NCBI GenBank assembly: GCA_017407125.1
Contig: JAFQXE010000018.1
Coordinates: forward strand, 56,904-120,903
Reading direction: 5' to 3'
Source of the DNA: Thermoguttaceae bacterium
GTDB lineage: Bacteria > Planctomycetota > Planctomycetia > Pirellulales > Thermoguttaceae
DNA length: 64,000 bases
The translations under genes were made by a program, and so were the position numbers. The notes beneath the pieces are model-generated. The model saw only the letters and a program-made list of their open reading frames with translations, was not told the DNA's origin and made no database searches. Each line of letters begins with the position of its first letter. Position 1 is the stretch's first letter. Shown here piece after piece: positions 7,407 to 14,097 of the stretch.

Positions 7407-9197
7407 ATGAAAACAATTAATAACAGAACTTGCCAAGCGGCGCTTGCTGTTTTCTCAATTATTATGCTGTTGACCGCGTCAGCGCAGGCGCAGCAGGCGG
7501 AGCCGACCGCAAAATGGAATGCCGCTGAGTACGGCGTGAAGCCCAGCGAAACGGAAGATCAGACGGGCGCGCTTCAGGCGCTGCTGGACAAGGTCGGGCA
7601 GGCGGGCGGAGGAACCGTCGAGCTGGCGTCGGGACGTTATCGGATTAACGGGAACCTGTCGATTCCCGGCGGCGTTACGCTCAAGGGGACGTATTCCGTT
7701 CCCCCAACGGTCAACCGAAAAGACGACAACCTCAAGGGGACGGTTTTGCTGGCGTTTGCCGGCAAGGGCGACCCGGAGGGGAAGCCGTTTATCTTCCTGG
7801 CGGGCGACAACGCCGTCCTCGCAGGCGTGATAATCATCTATCCGGAATGGGACAGAACCGTCGTGCCGCCTGTTCCTTATCCGCCCTGTATTGCGTCGCG
7901 GCATACGAACAACGTCGGCGTGCTGGACTGCTGCCTGCTCAACCCGTACGAGGGAATCCGCATGGTTCAGGCGCACCGTCATTTGCTCCGCAATATCACC
8001 GGATACCCCATTTGGCGCGGGTTGCTTGTCGATCAATGCTACGACATCGGGCATGTCGAGAATTTCCATTACTGGCCCTTTGGGTTGAACTACAATCCGA
8101 AAGACCCGTACTGCGAATGGATTAACAAAAACGGCGTCGCGTTTGAGTTCGCTCGAACGGACTGGGAATACGTCTGCAATACGTTTTGTTTCGGATACGG
8201 CGTCGGATACAAGTTCAGCGAGTACCGGCACGGCTCGGCGAACGGGAATTTCCTCGGATTGGGCGCGGACTCCTGCCGCCGGGCGGTACTGGTCGAGCAG
8301 TCGCAGGAACCCGGCTTGCTGATAACCAACGGGGAATTCGTCGGCCGCTGGACGAGTCAGGATTCTGTCTGCATTGAAGTCGCGGAAGGGAACCGGGGCA
8401 AGGTGTCGCTCAACAACTGCTCGTTCTGGGGACCGGTCGAAACCTGCATTCGCTCCAATTCCATAAAAGGACAGCTGACCGCCAACGCCTGTCATTTCGT
8501 CAACTGGGACAACGGCGGGACAGGCGCCTCCGCCATTAAAATCACGGCGGGAAAAGCTATCATTTCCAACTCGACGTTCCAGCAGCCGGGAACGCACGTC
8601 GAAGTCCTTCCAGCCGCTAAATCCGTTATTATTACGGGAAATCAAGCTGAAGGAGGGCTGAACGTCGAGGGCGCGAATCTGCCGCAAACCGTCATGTCTG
8701 CCAACGAACTCAATCGGCTGGAACGAATGACGGAGGCGGAACGGCTGAATTATACAATCGACATCGGAACCAGCGACGATGCGGTATTTATTCGCAACTG
8801 GCACGGCGCGGAACAGTTTGTCAACGCTCAAAATGAAACCATTACGTCACGCTGGACGAAGCGGGAATCGAAAGTTTCTCTGCCTGTCGTTCCTGGAAAA
8901 GCGTATCAGCTGACCGTTCAACTCAGAGCCAATCGGTATCGTGACGCCGACGCCTCCGCCGTTGCGGGGCTTTGGCTGGAAGATAAGCAGATCGCGTCGC
9001 TGAGTCAAAAAGAAACTGCGTTGCCTCGTCCAGACAATACCGGCGCGATTACCGTTCAAATCCCCGCTCAGGATAAAGAGAGTTTGACGCTTGTATTCAA
9101 GACTCCCGGCTGGGTTCCCGCCGAAGTTTATCAGCGCTCCAACGACTACCGAACGCTCGGCGTTCAAGTGGATAAAATCGAGATGAAAGCGCAGTAA
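7407..9197 (+). CDS. Secreted pectate-lyase-superfamily (right-handed beta-helix) protein
   Basis: 596 residues with a signal peptide (about 1-28, ending SAQAQQ). Residues 35-110 contain EYGVKPSETEDQTGALQALL followed by GGGTVELASGRYRI, the typical start of the Pectate_lyase_3/GH28-like beta-helix fold. Repeating short beta-strands with Asn/Gly turns continue to about residue 450, then a beta-sandwich-like tail of about 140 residues (possibly carbohydrate binding). The likely role is cutting or binding a plant or microbial polysaccharide outside the cell; the exact substrate cannot be inferred. There is no evident Shine-Dalgarno sequence before the ATG. A good intrinsic terminator follows at 9239. 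Confidence 0.8.
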   Translation: MKTINNRTCQAALAVFSIIMLLTASAQAQQAEPTAKWNAAEYGVKPSETEDQTGALQALLDKVGQAGGGTVELASGRYRINGNLSIPGGVTLKGTYSVPPTVNRKDDNLKGTVLLAFAGKGDPEGKPFIFLAGDNAVLAGVIIIYPEWDRTVVPPVPYPPCIASRHTNNVGVLDCCLLNPYEGIRMVQAHRHLLRNITGYPIWRGLLVDQCYDIGHVENFHYWPFGLNYNPKDPYCEWINKNGVAFEFARTDWEYVCNTFCFGYGVGYKFSEYRHGSANGNFLGLGADSCRRAVLVEQSQEPGLLITNGEFVGRWTSQDSVCIEVAEGNRGKVSLNNCSFWGPVETCIRSNSIKGQLTANACHFVNWDNGGTGASAIKITAGKAIISNSTFQQPGTHVEVLPAAKSVIITGNQAEGGLNVEGANLPQTVMSANELNRLERMTEAERLNYTIDIGTSDDAVFIRNWHGAEQFVNAQNETITSRWTKRESKVSLPVVPGKAYQLTVQLRANRYRDADASAVAGLWLEDKQIASLSQKETALPRPDNTGAITVQIPAQDKESLTLVFKTPGWVPAEVYQRSNDYRTLGVQVDKIEMKAQ

Positions 9198-9238
9198 CCG
9201 ACAGAATAACAAAACTCTGTCACATAAAAAACGCTTCA

Positions 9239-9259
9239 GGGGACTCTGTCCCCTTTTTT
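9239..9259 (+). terminator. Intrinsic terminator after the pectate-lyase-like gene
   Basis: GGGGAC TCT GTCCCC stem-loop followed directly by TTTTTT. Confidence 0.8.
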
Positions 9260-9574
9260 GTTGCAACTACATATAAATATTGATGTTACAAAAACGGCTG
9301 TTTGAACGTTTAGTACAAATCGCTGGTTTTTAGAAGAGCAAAAAGCGTTGAAGCGAATCCCCGACTGGAACAATTCCAGCTCGTTTTTAAAAACGAAAAA
9401 TTGCGGGTTCCCGCAATTATATTAAAATTATTCTTGAATTTAATATTATCCCGAAATCTGCTAGTTTATCTAGTTTGCAATTCAGTAATATTTTATCGAT
9501 TATTCAAAGTCCCGTAATTTCAAGGGCTTTCCAACAATTTCTGGAAATTTCTACAAAATATTGGGGATTGGCTC

Positions 9575-9602
9575 TTGTCAGTGGAATATTTAGGGGTATA
9601 CT
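9575..9602 (+). promoter_or_regulatory. Probable nrdD promoter
   Basis: TTGTCA, 16-base spacer, TATACT. A start near 9609 would place the whole 9611-9823 structure in the nrdD leader RNA (about 286 bases). Confidence 0.5.
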
Positions 9603-9610
9603 AGGGCATG

Positions 9611-9823
9611 TTTGATACGGATGTCAAATCAAAGGAGCAAAAAAAGCGACGATTTTGAATTGAAAAATTCGCAGAATCGCTGAGGGTTACAACCTTCAGA
9701 TAACAATAATAATCGACGGTCGTCGATACAATGCAGAGCGTTAACGTTGTTCTTCCATTGAGCGATGTAACGTTAACGCCAATATGCAGCGCGATTTCTT
9801 TTTGCTCTTTTGCGGGTTTCAAA
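9611..9823 (+). promoter_or_regulatory. Multi-branched structured leader upstream of nrdD (candidate regulatory RNA)
   Basis: A closing helix pairs AAAGGAGCAAAAA (9631-9643) with TTTTTGCTCTTTT (9799-9811), extended by TTTGATAC (9611-9618) against GTTTCAAA (9816-9823). Four hairpins are enclosed: GAATT/AATTC (9656-9670), CTGAGGGTT/AACCTTCAG (9680-9699), ATCGACG/CGTCGAT (9712-9727) and a perfect 11-bp stem GCGTTAACGTT/AACGTTAACGC with a 20-base loop (9738-9779). It does not match a riboswitch class I know. A small non-autonomous transposable element with long inverted ends is the main alternative. Confidence 0.55.
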
Positions 9824-9894
9824 TAAATAACGGATTATCTAATCCTGAACTTCAAAATCATTGTATGGTTTAACCCATACCTTATTTTAGAATC

Positions 9895-11874
9895 ATGTCC
9901 CAAATAGAAAGTTCCCTGAAAAAACTTCGCAAACGCGATGGTCGTATAGTAGATTTCGACGACTCCAGAATTATTTCCGCCGCAGAACGCGCTCTTCGCA
10001 GTTCCGGAACCGCCAGTGAAAAAGTTGCCAAGCGTATTGCGCGCGACGTCATCGAAGAACTCGTCGACAAAGGCTACGACCAGCCGGATCAGATTCCGGA
10101 CCAGGAACTCGTTCAGGACTTGATCGAACAGTCGTTCGTCAAACGCGGCTTAACCGCCGCCGCCAAATCGTTCATTCTGTATCGTGAACAACATCAGAAG
10201 ATGCGCGAAGCCAAACACCTGTTGATGGACGTTCAGGATTTGGTTGGCTCTTATTTGGGTCAGGACGACTGGCGCGTCAACGAGAACTCGAACGCAGGCT
10301 ATTCTTACGCCAGCTTGCTCAATCACGTCTCCGGCGCTGTCATCGCCAATTACACACTGGAAAACATCTACCCGAAAGAAATCGCGGAAGCGCACAAAAA
10401 CGGAGATTTCCATCTTCACGACTTGTCCTGCGGAATCGTCGGCTACTGCGCCGGCTGGAGCTTGAGAGAGCTTCTCGAACGCGGTTTCCAGGGAAAAGGC
10501 GGACGCGCTTCCGCCGCTCCCGCCAAGCATTTTGACACCGCTTTGGGACAGGTCGTCAACTTCCTCTGTACGCTCCAAACGGAATGGGCGGGCGCTCAGG
10601 CGTTCAGCTCCTTCGACACGCTCTTGGCTCCGTTCGTTCGTCACGACAATCTGAACTATAAGGAAATCAAACAGCACGTTCAGCAGTTCGTTTTCGGACT
10701 CAACATCGCCAGCCGCTGGGGTCAAACGCCGTTTACCAACCTGACCTTTGACTGGGTCGTTCCGGAAGACCTGCAGAAGCACCCAGTTATTATCGGCGGT
10801 AAGCTGTCTGATACGGAAGTTTACGGGGATTTCCTGCTGGAAATGGATCTGATCAACAAGGCGTTTTTGGAAGTCATGTCTGAAGGCGACCGCGATGGAC
10901 GAATCTTTACCTTCCCGATTCCGACGTACAACATTACCAAGGACTTCAACTGGGATTCCGAAAACGCCAAACTGCTTTTCTCTGTAACAGGCAAATACGG
11001 TCTGCCGTACTTCCAGAACTTCATCAATTCCGATCTTCATCCCGGCGACGTCCGCTCGATGTGCTGCCGCTTGCAGATGGACATGCGCGAACTCCGCAAC
11101 AAGACCGGCGGACTTTTCGGCGCTGGCGAACAGACCGGCTCGATTGGGGTTGTAACAATCAACATGCCGCGCCTGGGCTACCTCAGCAAAGACGAAAAAG
11201 AATTCATGGCTCGTCTGGATTACCTGATGGATCTGGCGAAGGAATCGCTGGAAATCAAGCGCAAGGTCGTCGCCAAACACCTCAAGGGCGAACTTCTTCC
11301 GTACACTCAGGTTTATCTCCCCAGCCTGGACCATCACTTCAGTACAATTGGTCTGGTCGGCATGAACGAAGCCTGCCTCAACTTCCTTGGCTGCTCCATT
11401 TGCGACCCCGAAGGCATGGAATTCGCCCTGCGCGTTCTTCATCACATGAAGGATAAGATTAAAGAAATGCAGAAAGAAACCGGACATATTTACAACCTTG
11501 AAGCCACTCCGGCTGAAGGCACCTCGTTCCGTCTGGCGAAGATCGACCGTAAAAAGTACCCGGACATCATCTGCGCCGGCGATACGAACCCGTACTACAC
11601 CAACTCGACTCAGCTGCCGGTTGGCTACACGTCTGACCTGTTTGAAGCCCTTGACCTTCAAGCCCCGCTTCAGAAGGAATACACAGGCGGAACCGTGTTC
11701 CACGCCTTTATCGGCGAACGAATCGACGACCCCGATCTGGTCGCGTCCCTTGTCAAACGAATCGCGACGAATTATCGCATCCCCTATTTCACTTTGACCC
11801 CCTCGTTTAGCATCTGCCCTGTCCACGGATACATTCCCGGAGAGCACAAATGCTGTCCGTTGGCGAAAGATTAG
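9895..11874 (+). CDS. nrdD: Anaerobic (class III) ribonucleoside-triphosphate reductase, catalytic part lacking the glycyl-radical domain
   Basis: 659 residues. An ATP-cone (about 10-100, KRDGRIVDFDDSRI) is followed by the ten-stranded barrel of class III reductases: the HLHDL region, RSMCCRL with the likely thiyl-radical cysteine, and GSIGVVTINMPRLGY. The enzyme reduces ribonucleoside triphosphates to deoxynucleotides without oxygen. The C-terminus reads FSICPVHGYIPGEHKCCPLAKD and stops. Normal NrdD proteins continue here with the second CxxC of a zinc site and the RVxGYxRP glycyl-radical loop. That missing segment is encoded by the small gene at 12038. Together the two products (659 + 60) match a full-length NrdD (about 710 residues). 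No NrdG activase gene is visible in the window. Confidence 0.95.
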   Translation: MSQIESSLKKLRKRDGRIVDFDDSRIISAAERALRSSGTASEKVAKRIARDVIEELVDKGYDQPDQIPDQELVQDLIEQSFVKRGLTAAAKSFILYREQHQKMREAKHLLMDVQDLVGSYLGQDDWRVNENSNAGYSYASLLNHVSGAVIANYTLENIYPKEIAEAHKNGDFHLHDLSCGIVGYCAGWSLRELLERGFQGKGGRASAAPAKHFDTALGQVVNFLCTLQTEWAGAQAFSSFDTLLAPFVRHDNLNYKEIKQHVQQFVFGLNIASRWGQTPFTNLTFDWVVPEDLQKHPVIIGGKLSDTEVYGDFLLEMDLINKAFLEVMSEGDRDGRIFTFPIPTYNITKDFNWDSENAKLLFSVTGKYGLPYFQNFINSDLHPGDVRSMCCRLQMDMRELRNKTGGLFGAGEQTGSIGVVTINMPRLGYLSKDEKEFMARLDYLMDLAKESLEIKRKVVAKHLKGELLPYTQVYLPSLDHHFSTIGLVGMNEACLNFLGCSICDPEGMEFALRVLHHMKDKIKEMQKETGHIYNLEATPAEGTSFRLAKIDRKKYPDIICAGDTNPYYTNSTQLPVGYTSDLFEALDLQAPLQKEYTGGTVFHAFIGERIDDPDLVASLVKRIATNYRIPYFTLTPSFSICPVHGYIPGEHKCCPLAKD

Positions 11875-11893
11875 TCTTTTAGTTTGTGCATAA

Positions 11894-11964
11894 CTTTCAA
11901 AGCGCGCGGTTGAGCGATTGGGCTCTGTACGCCAAATAGCAAGACATGGACTGCGCTTTGAGAG
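11894..11964 (+). promoter_or_regulatory. Stem-loop in the gap between the two nrdD parts
   Basis: CTTTCAAAGCGC (11894-11905) pairs with GCGCTTTGAGAG (11953-11964), a 12-bp stem with one G-U pair and a loop of 47 bases. No T-run follows, so it does not look like a simple terminator. It may tune translation or RNA stability of the downstream small gene. Confidence 0.5.
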
Positions 11965-12037
11965 ACGTATGTAAAAAACGTTATATTTCGTTTCCTGTTT
12001 TAATTACCTTTTTCACCTCATTTTTAAGGAGCGCTTA

Positions 12038-12220
12038 ATGTCAGTTTGTGGAGAAAAAACGGAAGTTTATTCACGCGTTTGTGGTTATTTTCGACCGGTT
12101 TCCAATTGGAATAAAGGCAAAAAAGAAGAGTTCAAGGATCGTAAAACGTTCCAGGTAAACAAACCTCAGACGTGCAACTGCGAATCGCAGTCGAAGGAAT
12201 CTACAACTGCGACTTGCTAG
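12038..12220 (+). CDS. Stand-alone glycyl-radical domain of class III ribonucleotide reductase
   Basis: 60 residues with a strong AAGGAG site six to seven bases before the ATG. It begins MSVCGEKTEVYSRVCGYFRP and continues with SNWNKGKKEEFKDRKTF. This is the conserved NrdD C-terminus: CGxKTEVYSRVxGYxRPVxxWNxGKxxEFxxR, with Gly16 as the predicted radical glycine and Cys4 as the last zinc ligand. The catalytic part ends 163 bases upstream with the first half of the same zinc site (CCPL). The division therefore falls between the two cysteines of one CxxC. An extra Cys-containing tail (TCNCES...ATC) follows. The protein must presumably dock on the 659-residue part and be activated by NrdG. It is analogous in concept to the spare-part protein GrcA/YfiD. 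Confidence 0.88.
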   Translation: MSVCGEKTEVYSRVCGYFRPVSNWNKGKKEEFKDRKTFQVNKPQTCNCESQSKESTTATC

Positions 12221-12282
12221 TTGTCCGTTTTTCCCTTTGATCGGTTTTTCCGTCAATAGCCGATCCGATAAAACATAGAATA

Positions 12283-12313
12283 GAGCCGATAGCAATATCG
12301 GCTCTTATTTTTT
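12283..12313 (+). terminator. Intrinsic terminator of the nrdD operon
   Basis: GAGCCGATA GCAA TATCGGCTC followed by TTATTTTTT. Confidence 0.85.
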
Positions 12314-12359
12314 CGAGTAACGGCAGCGAGGGACTCAATCTTGTATAGTGAAATATTTT

Positions 12360-12510
12360 GAACGCAGAGTACGCTGACTCAGGGGAGCGGACATTGTCCG
12401 CGAAAATTTAATGTATTTTAGGCGGGTAATACCCGCCCCCCGTAAGCAGTCGTCGCCACATTCCCAGCCCGTCTGCGTATTCTGTGAGTAGTCTGCAATC
12501 TCTGCGTTCT
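12360..12510. repeat. Nonamer-type arms enclosing the bimodular hairpin repeat, copy 1
   Basis: Left arm GAACGCAGAGTACGC (12360-12374); the right arm contains TCTGCGTATTCTG and TCTCTGCGTTC (to about 12510). Between them lies the bimodule at 12382-12444: hairpin GCGGACATTGTCCGC, an AT-rich linker, then hairpin GGCGGGTAATACCCGCC. The same bimodule recurs in opposite orientation at 31192-31259, again between two arms of a repeat element. Confidence 0.7.
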
Positions 12511-12564
12511 TTTTATTCTGCGACCCTAATTGGTACAAATTATAAATAGAATCCCCCCGAACTC

Positions 12565-12593
12565 TTGACAAACCGTTTCTCGTATGTTAAAAT
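12565..12593 (+). promoter_or_regulatory. Promoter for the cupin/cysteine-rich operon
   Basis: TTGACA, 17-base spacer, TAAAAT; leader of about 40 bases before the ATG at 12642. Confidence 0.6.
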
Positions 12594-12641
12594 AACGAAA
12601 TAAAAGGATTTCAATAACCAGACTTCAAACTCAAATACGCT

Positions 12642-13016
12642 ATGGCATTTAAAAAGATATTCGCTCCTGTCAGGTTTCCTGACCCGACTATGGTAACGGA
12701 AGAGTTTTTTGGCAAGATAAGTTCCGGGCAATCGGATATCAGCATCGGTCATTTGCAAAGCGCCGGCGGATGGTCGGAAGCGCCGCAGAGACCGGATTTC
12801 GACGAGTACACAGTCGTCTTGAAAGGCGCGTTGTACCTGACGGCGGAAGACGGAACGGTTACCGTCTGTCGAGCCAATGAGGGAATTCTGGTTCCCAAAG
12901 GAACGTACGTACAATATTCTTCTCCGGAGCCGGACGGAGCGGACTATATTTCCGTCTGCATTCCGGGTTTTGACATGAAATTAGCCCATCGCGAGGGCAT
13001 GGAGGACGTCCAATGA
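12642..13016 (+). CDS. Cupin-domain protein
   Basis: 124 residues, about the length of a single small cupin barrel. Residues 50-115 carry the cupin pattern: EAPQRPDFDEYTVVLKGALYL (motif 1, with the histidine ligands largely replaced), then EGILVPKGTYVQYSSP (motif 2, in which a usual histidine is replaced by tyrosine/glutamine). It may bind a small molecule without a normal metal site; the EutQ-like cupins are the nearest general comparison. The stop codon overlaps the start of the next gene (ATGA), indicating translational coupling with the cysteine-rich protein. Confidence 0.75.
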   Translation: MAFKKIFAPVRFPDPTMVTEEFFGKISSGQSDISIGHLQSAGGWSEAPQRPDFDEYTVVLKGALYLTAEDGTVTVCRANEGILVPKGTYVQYSSPEPDGADYISVCIPGFDMKLAHREGMEDVQ

Positions 13017-13381
13017 AAAAAGTATTGACTCTTGTTATTTCAATTTCAGCGGTATTTATATTTACCGTTGCATGCTGGTTCAATTCGCAGGCGACAGTCG
13101 TCGCTCAAGACGAATACACCACGCATTATTCAGCGTACTTGTGTAACAATTGCGGTTTTGGAAACAAAAAAGACAACTGCTGCAAGTGCGGCAAATGGTG
13201 CGGTTCTACAAAGATTCCCGCCCGGCTGTGCAACGACTGCGGGTTCGGCAACAGAAAAGACAACTGCTGCGTCTGCGGTAAATGGTGTGGAAGCACGAAG
13301 ATCCCCGCCGTTCTGTGCAACAACTGCGGCTTCGGCAACCGGAAAGACAACTGCTGCAAATGCGGCAAATGGGCGCCGTGA
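13013..13381 (+). CDS. Membrane-anchored or exported cysteine-rich protein with three zinc-ribbon-like repeats
   Basis: 122 residues. An N-terminal hydrophobic segment (about 4-22, ending VACWF) is a signal peptide, signal anchor or poor lipobox. From about residue 43 there are three near-identical 30-residue repeats. Each carries LCNNCGFGNKKDNCCKCGK, then in the first two WCGSTKIPA. The spacing CxxC-x8-CCxCGKWC suggests two metal-binding knuckles per repeat. I do not recognise a named family. It is translationally coupled to the cupin gene. The paralogue at 13653 lacks the membrane segment. Metal storage, metal sensing or redox roles are all possible; none is shown. Confidence 0.7.
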   Translation: MKKVLTLVISISAVFIFTVACWFNSQATVVAQDEYTTHYSAYLCNNCGFGNKKDNCCKCGKWCGSTKIPARLCNDCGFGNRKDNCCVCGKWCGSTKIPAVLCNNCGFGNRKDNCCKCGKWAP

Positions 13382-13423
13382 GATAAACGCGCTTATAAAT
13401 CGTTAAGACGTTTCTCAGATTCA

Positions 13424-13463
13424 AAACGAGTCCGGCGGGGTTTATCCGTTTGACTCGTTTTTT
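13424..13463 (+). terminator. Intrinsic terminator after the cupin/cysteine-rich operon
   Basis: AAACGAGTC (13424-13432) pairs with GACTCGTTT (13452-13460), followed by further T residues. Confidence 0.65.
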
Positions 13464-13475
13464 AAAAAATTAACA

Positions 13476-13498
13476 GGTATGACAGAATCTGTCATACC
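13476..13498. other. Perfect 10-bp inverted repeat
   Basis: GGTATGACAG AAT CTGTCATACC, just before the promoter of the second cysteine-rich gene. It has no T-run and could be an operator. Confidence 0.5.
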
Positions 13499-13502
13499 CG
13501 TC

Positions 13503-13530
13503 TTGCAGGGATGAAATCGGCATGTATAAT
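13503..13530 (+). promoter_or_regulatory. Promoter for the second cysteine-rich gene
   Basis: TTGCAG, 16-base spacer, TATAAT, directly after the inverted repeat at 13476-13498. The leader to 13653 is about 115 bases. Confidence 0.5.
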
Positions 13531-13652
13531 CCGAGGTATAATGATTCTATCGATCGAATTATACGAGCGGGAATCTTATCGTTGAGAACAATTGTTTGTT
13601 TTCATTTGTTTAACTTTTCTTACAGCCGTGTAAACGGGAAAGGAGAAACGTC

Positions 13653-13898
13653 ATGCCTAAATACGCCTATTTGTGCACGTCCTGTGCCAAAAAAGACTAC
13701 TGTGTCAAATGCGGCAAATGGTGTGGAAGTACCAAACATCTCGCACGTCTTTGCAGTAGCTGCTCCGGCAGTTTTGACCGTTGTGTAAAATGCGGTAAAA
13801 TGCTTACCAATTCAAACAGAGTTCCCGCCGTTCTGTGCAACAACTGCGGCTTTGGCTCCAAGCAAAACTACTGCGTCAAATGCGGCAAATCGGCGTAG
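13653..13898 (+). CDS. Cytoplasmic cysteine-rich triple-repeat protein
   Basis: 81 residues with an AAGGAG site seven bases before the ATG. It has three diverged copies of the same zinc-ribbon-like repeat as the gene at 13013 (YLCTSCAKKDYCVKCGKWCG, LCSSCSGSFDRCVKCGK, LCNNCGFGSKQNYCVKCGK). There is no signal sequence, so it is probably cytoplasmic. CxxC pairs alternate with CxKCGK pairs, giving about six metal-binding pairs in a tiny protein. Its own promoter and the separate inverted repeat upstream suggest independent control from the exported paralogue. Confidence 0.72.
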   Translation: MPKYAYLCTSCAKKDYCVKCGKWCGSTKHLARLCSSCSGSFDRCVKCGKMLTNSNRVPAVLCNNCGFGSKQNYCVKCGKSA

Positions 13899-13992
13899 TG
13901 AGATATACGCCATCCTGAGAAGGTTTTCGGCTTCGTTGCTATGGCATACACGCTTCAAAGCGTTTTCAAAAGCGACGGCAAGCCTTTGCCTT

Positions 13993-14013
13993 CCGGGGGT
14001 TTACGCACCCCGG
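13993..14013. other. Small GC-rich hairpin between convergent genes
   Basis: CCGGGG, a 9-base loop, CCCCGG, between the cysteine-rich gene and the convergent membrane gene. Possible weak bidirectional terminator. Confidence 0.4.
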
Positions 14014-14097
14014 CTCGCCTCTATAATCGAGTCCGCCATGTAGTCCAGCATGGCGGGCGTTATGTCTGATGTGCAAATCTCGGATGAATTATTGAGC

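Larger units (their letters stand above)
9198..9894. other. Long intergenic region rich in hairpins upstream of nrdD
   Basis: No credible gene. After the terminator at 9239-9259 there are three hairpins: CTGGAA/TTCCAG (9365-9379), the palindrome TCGTTTTTAAAAACGA (9381-9396) and AATTGCGGG/CCCGCAATT (9399-9418). Then come a promoter (9575-9602) and the multi-stem structure at 9611-9823. Confidence 0.65.
12221..12641. other. Intergenic region with terminator, repeat element and promoter
   Basis: Holds the nrdD terminator (12283-12313), an imperfect hairpin with a two-hairpin repeat in its loop (12360-12510) and the cupin promoter (12565-12593). No gene seen. Confidence 0.65.

Noticed and set aside
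9601..9822. 73-codon minus-strand frame in the nrdD leader
   Set aside because: It coincides with the hairpin structure, with no ribosome site or recognisable protein features.
11875..12037. Self-splicing intron in nrdD
   Set aside because: Too short and without recognisable group I or II core elements; the downstream part has its own ribosome site and ATG. Left open only as a scar or unusual case.
13032..13424. Other open frames over the cysteine-rich genes
   Set aside because: Period-90 DNA repeats keep several frames open; only the frames with Cys pairs, ribosome site and coupling to the cupin are credible.
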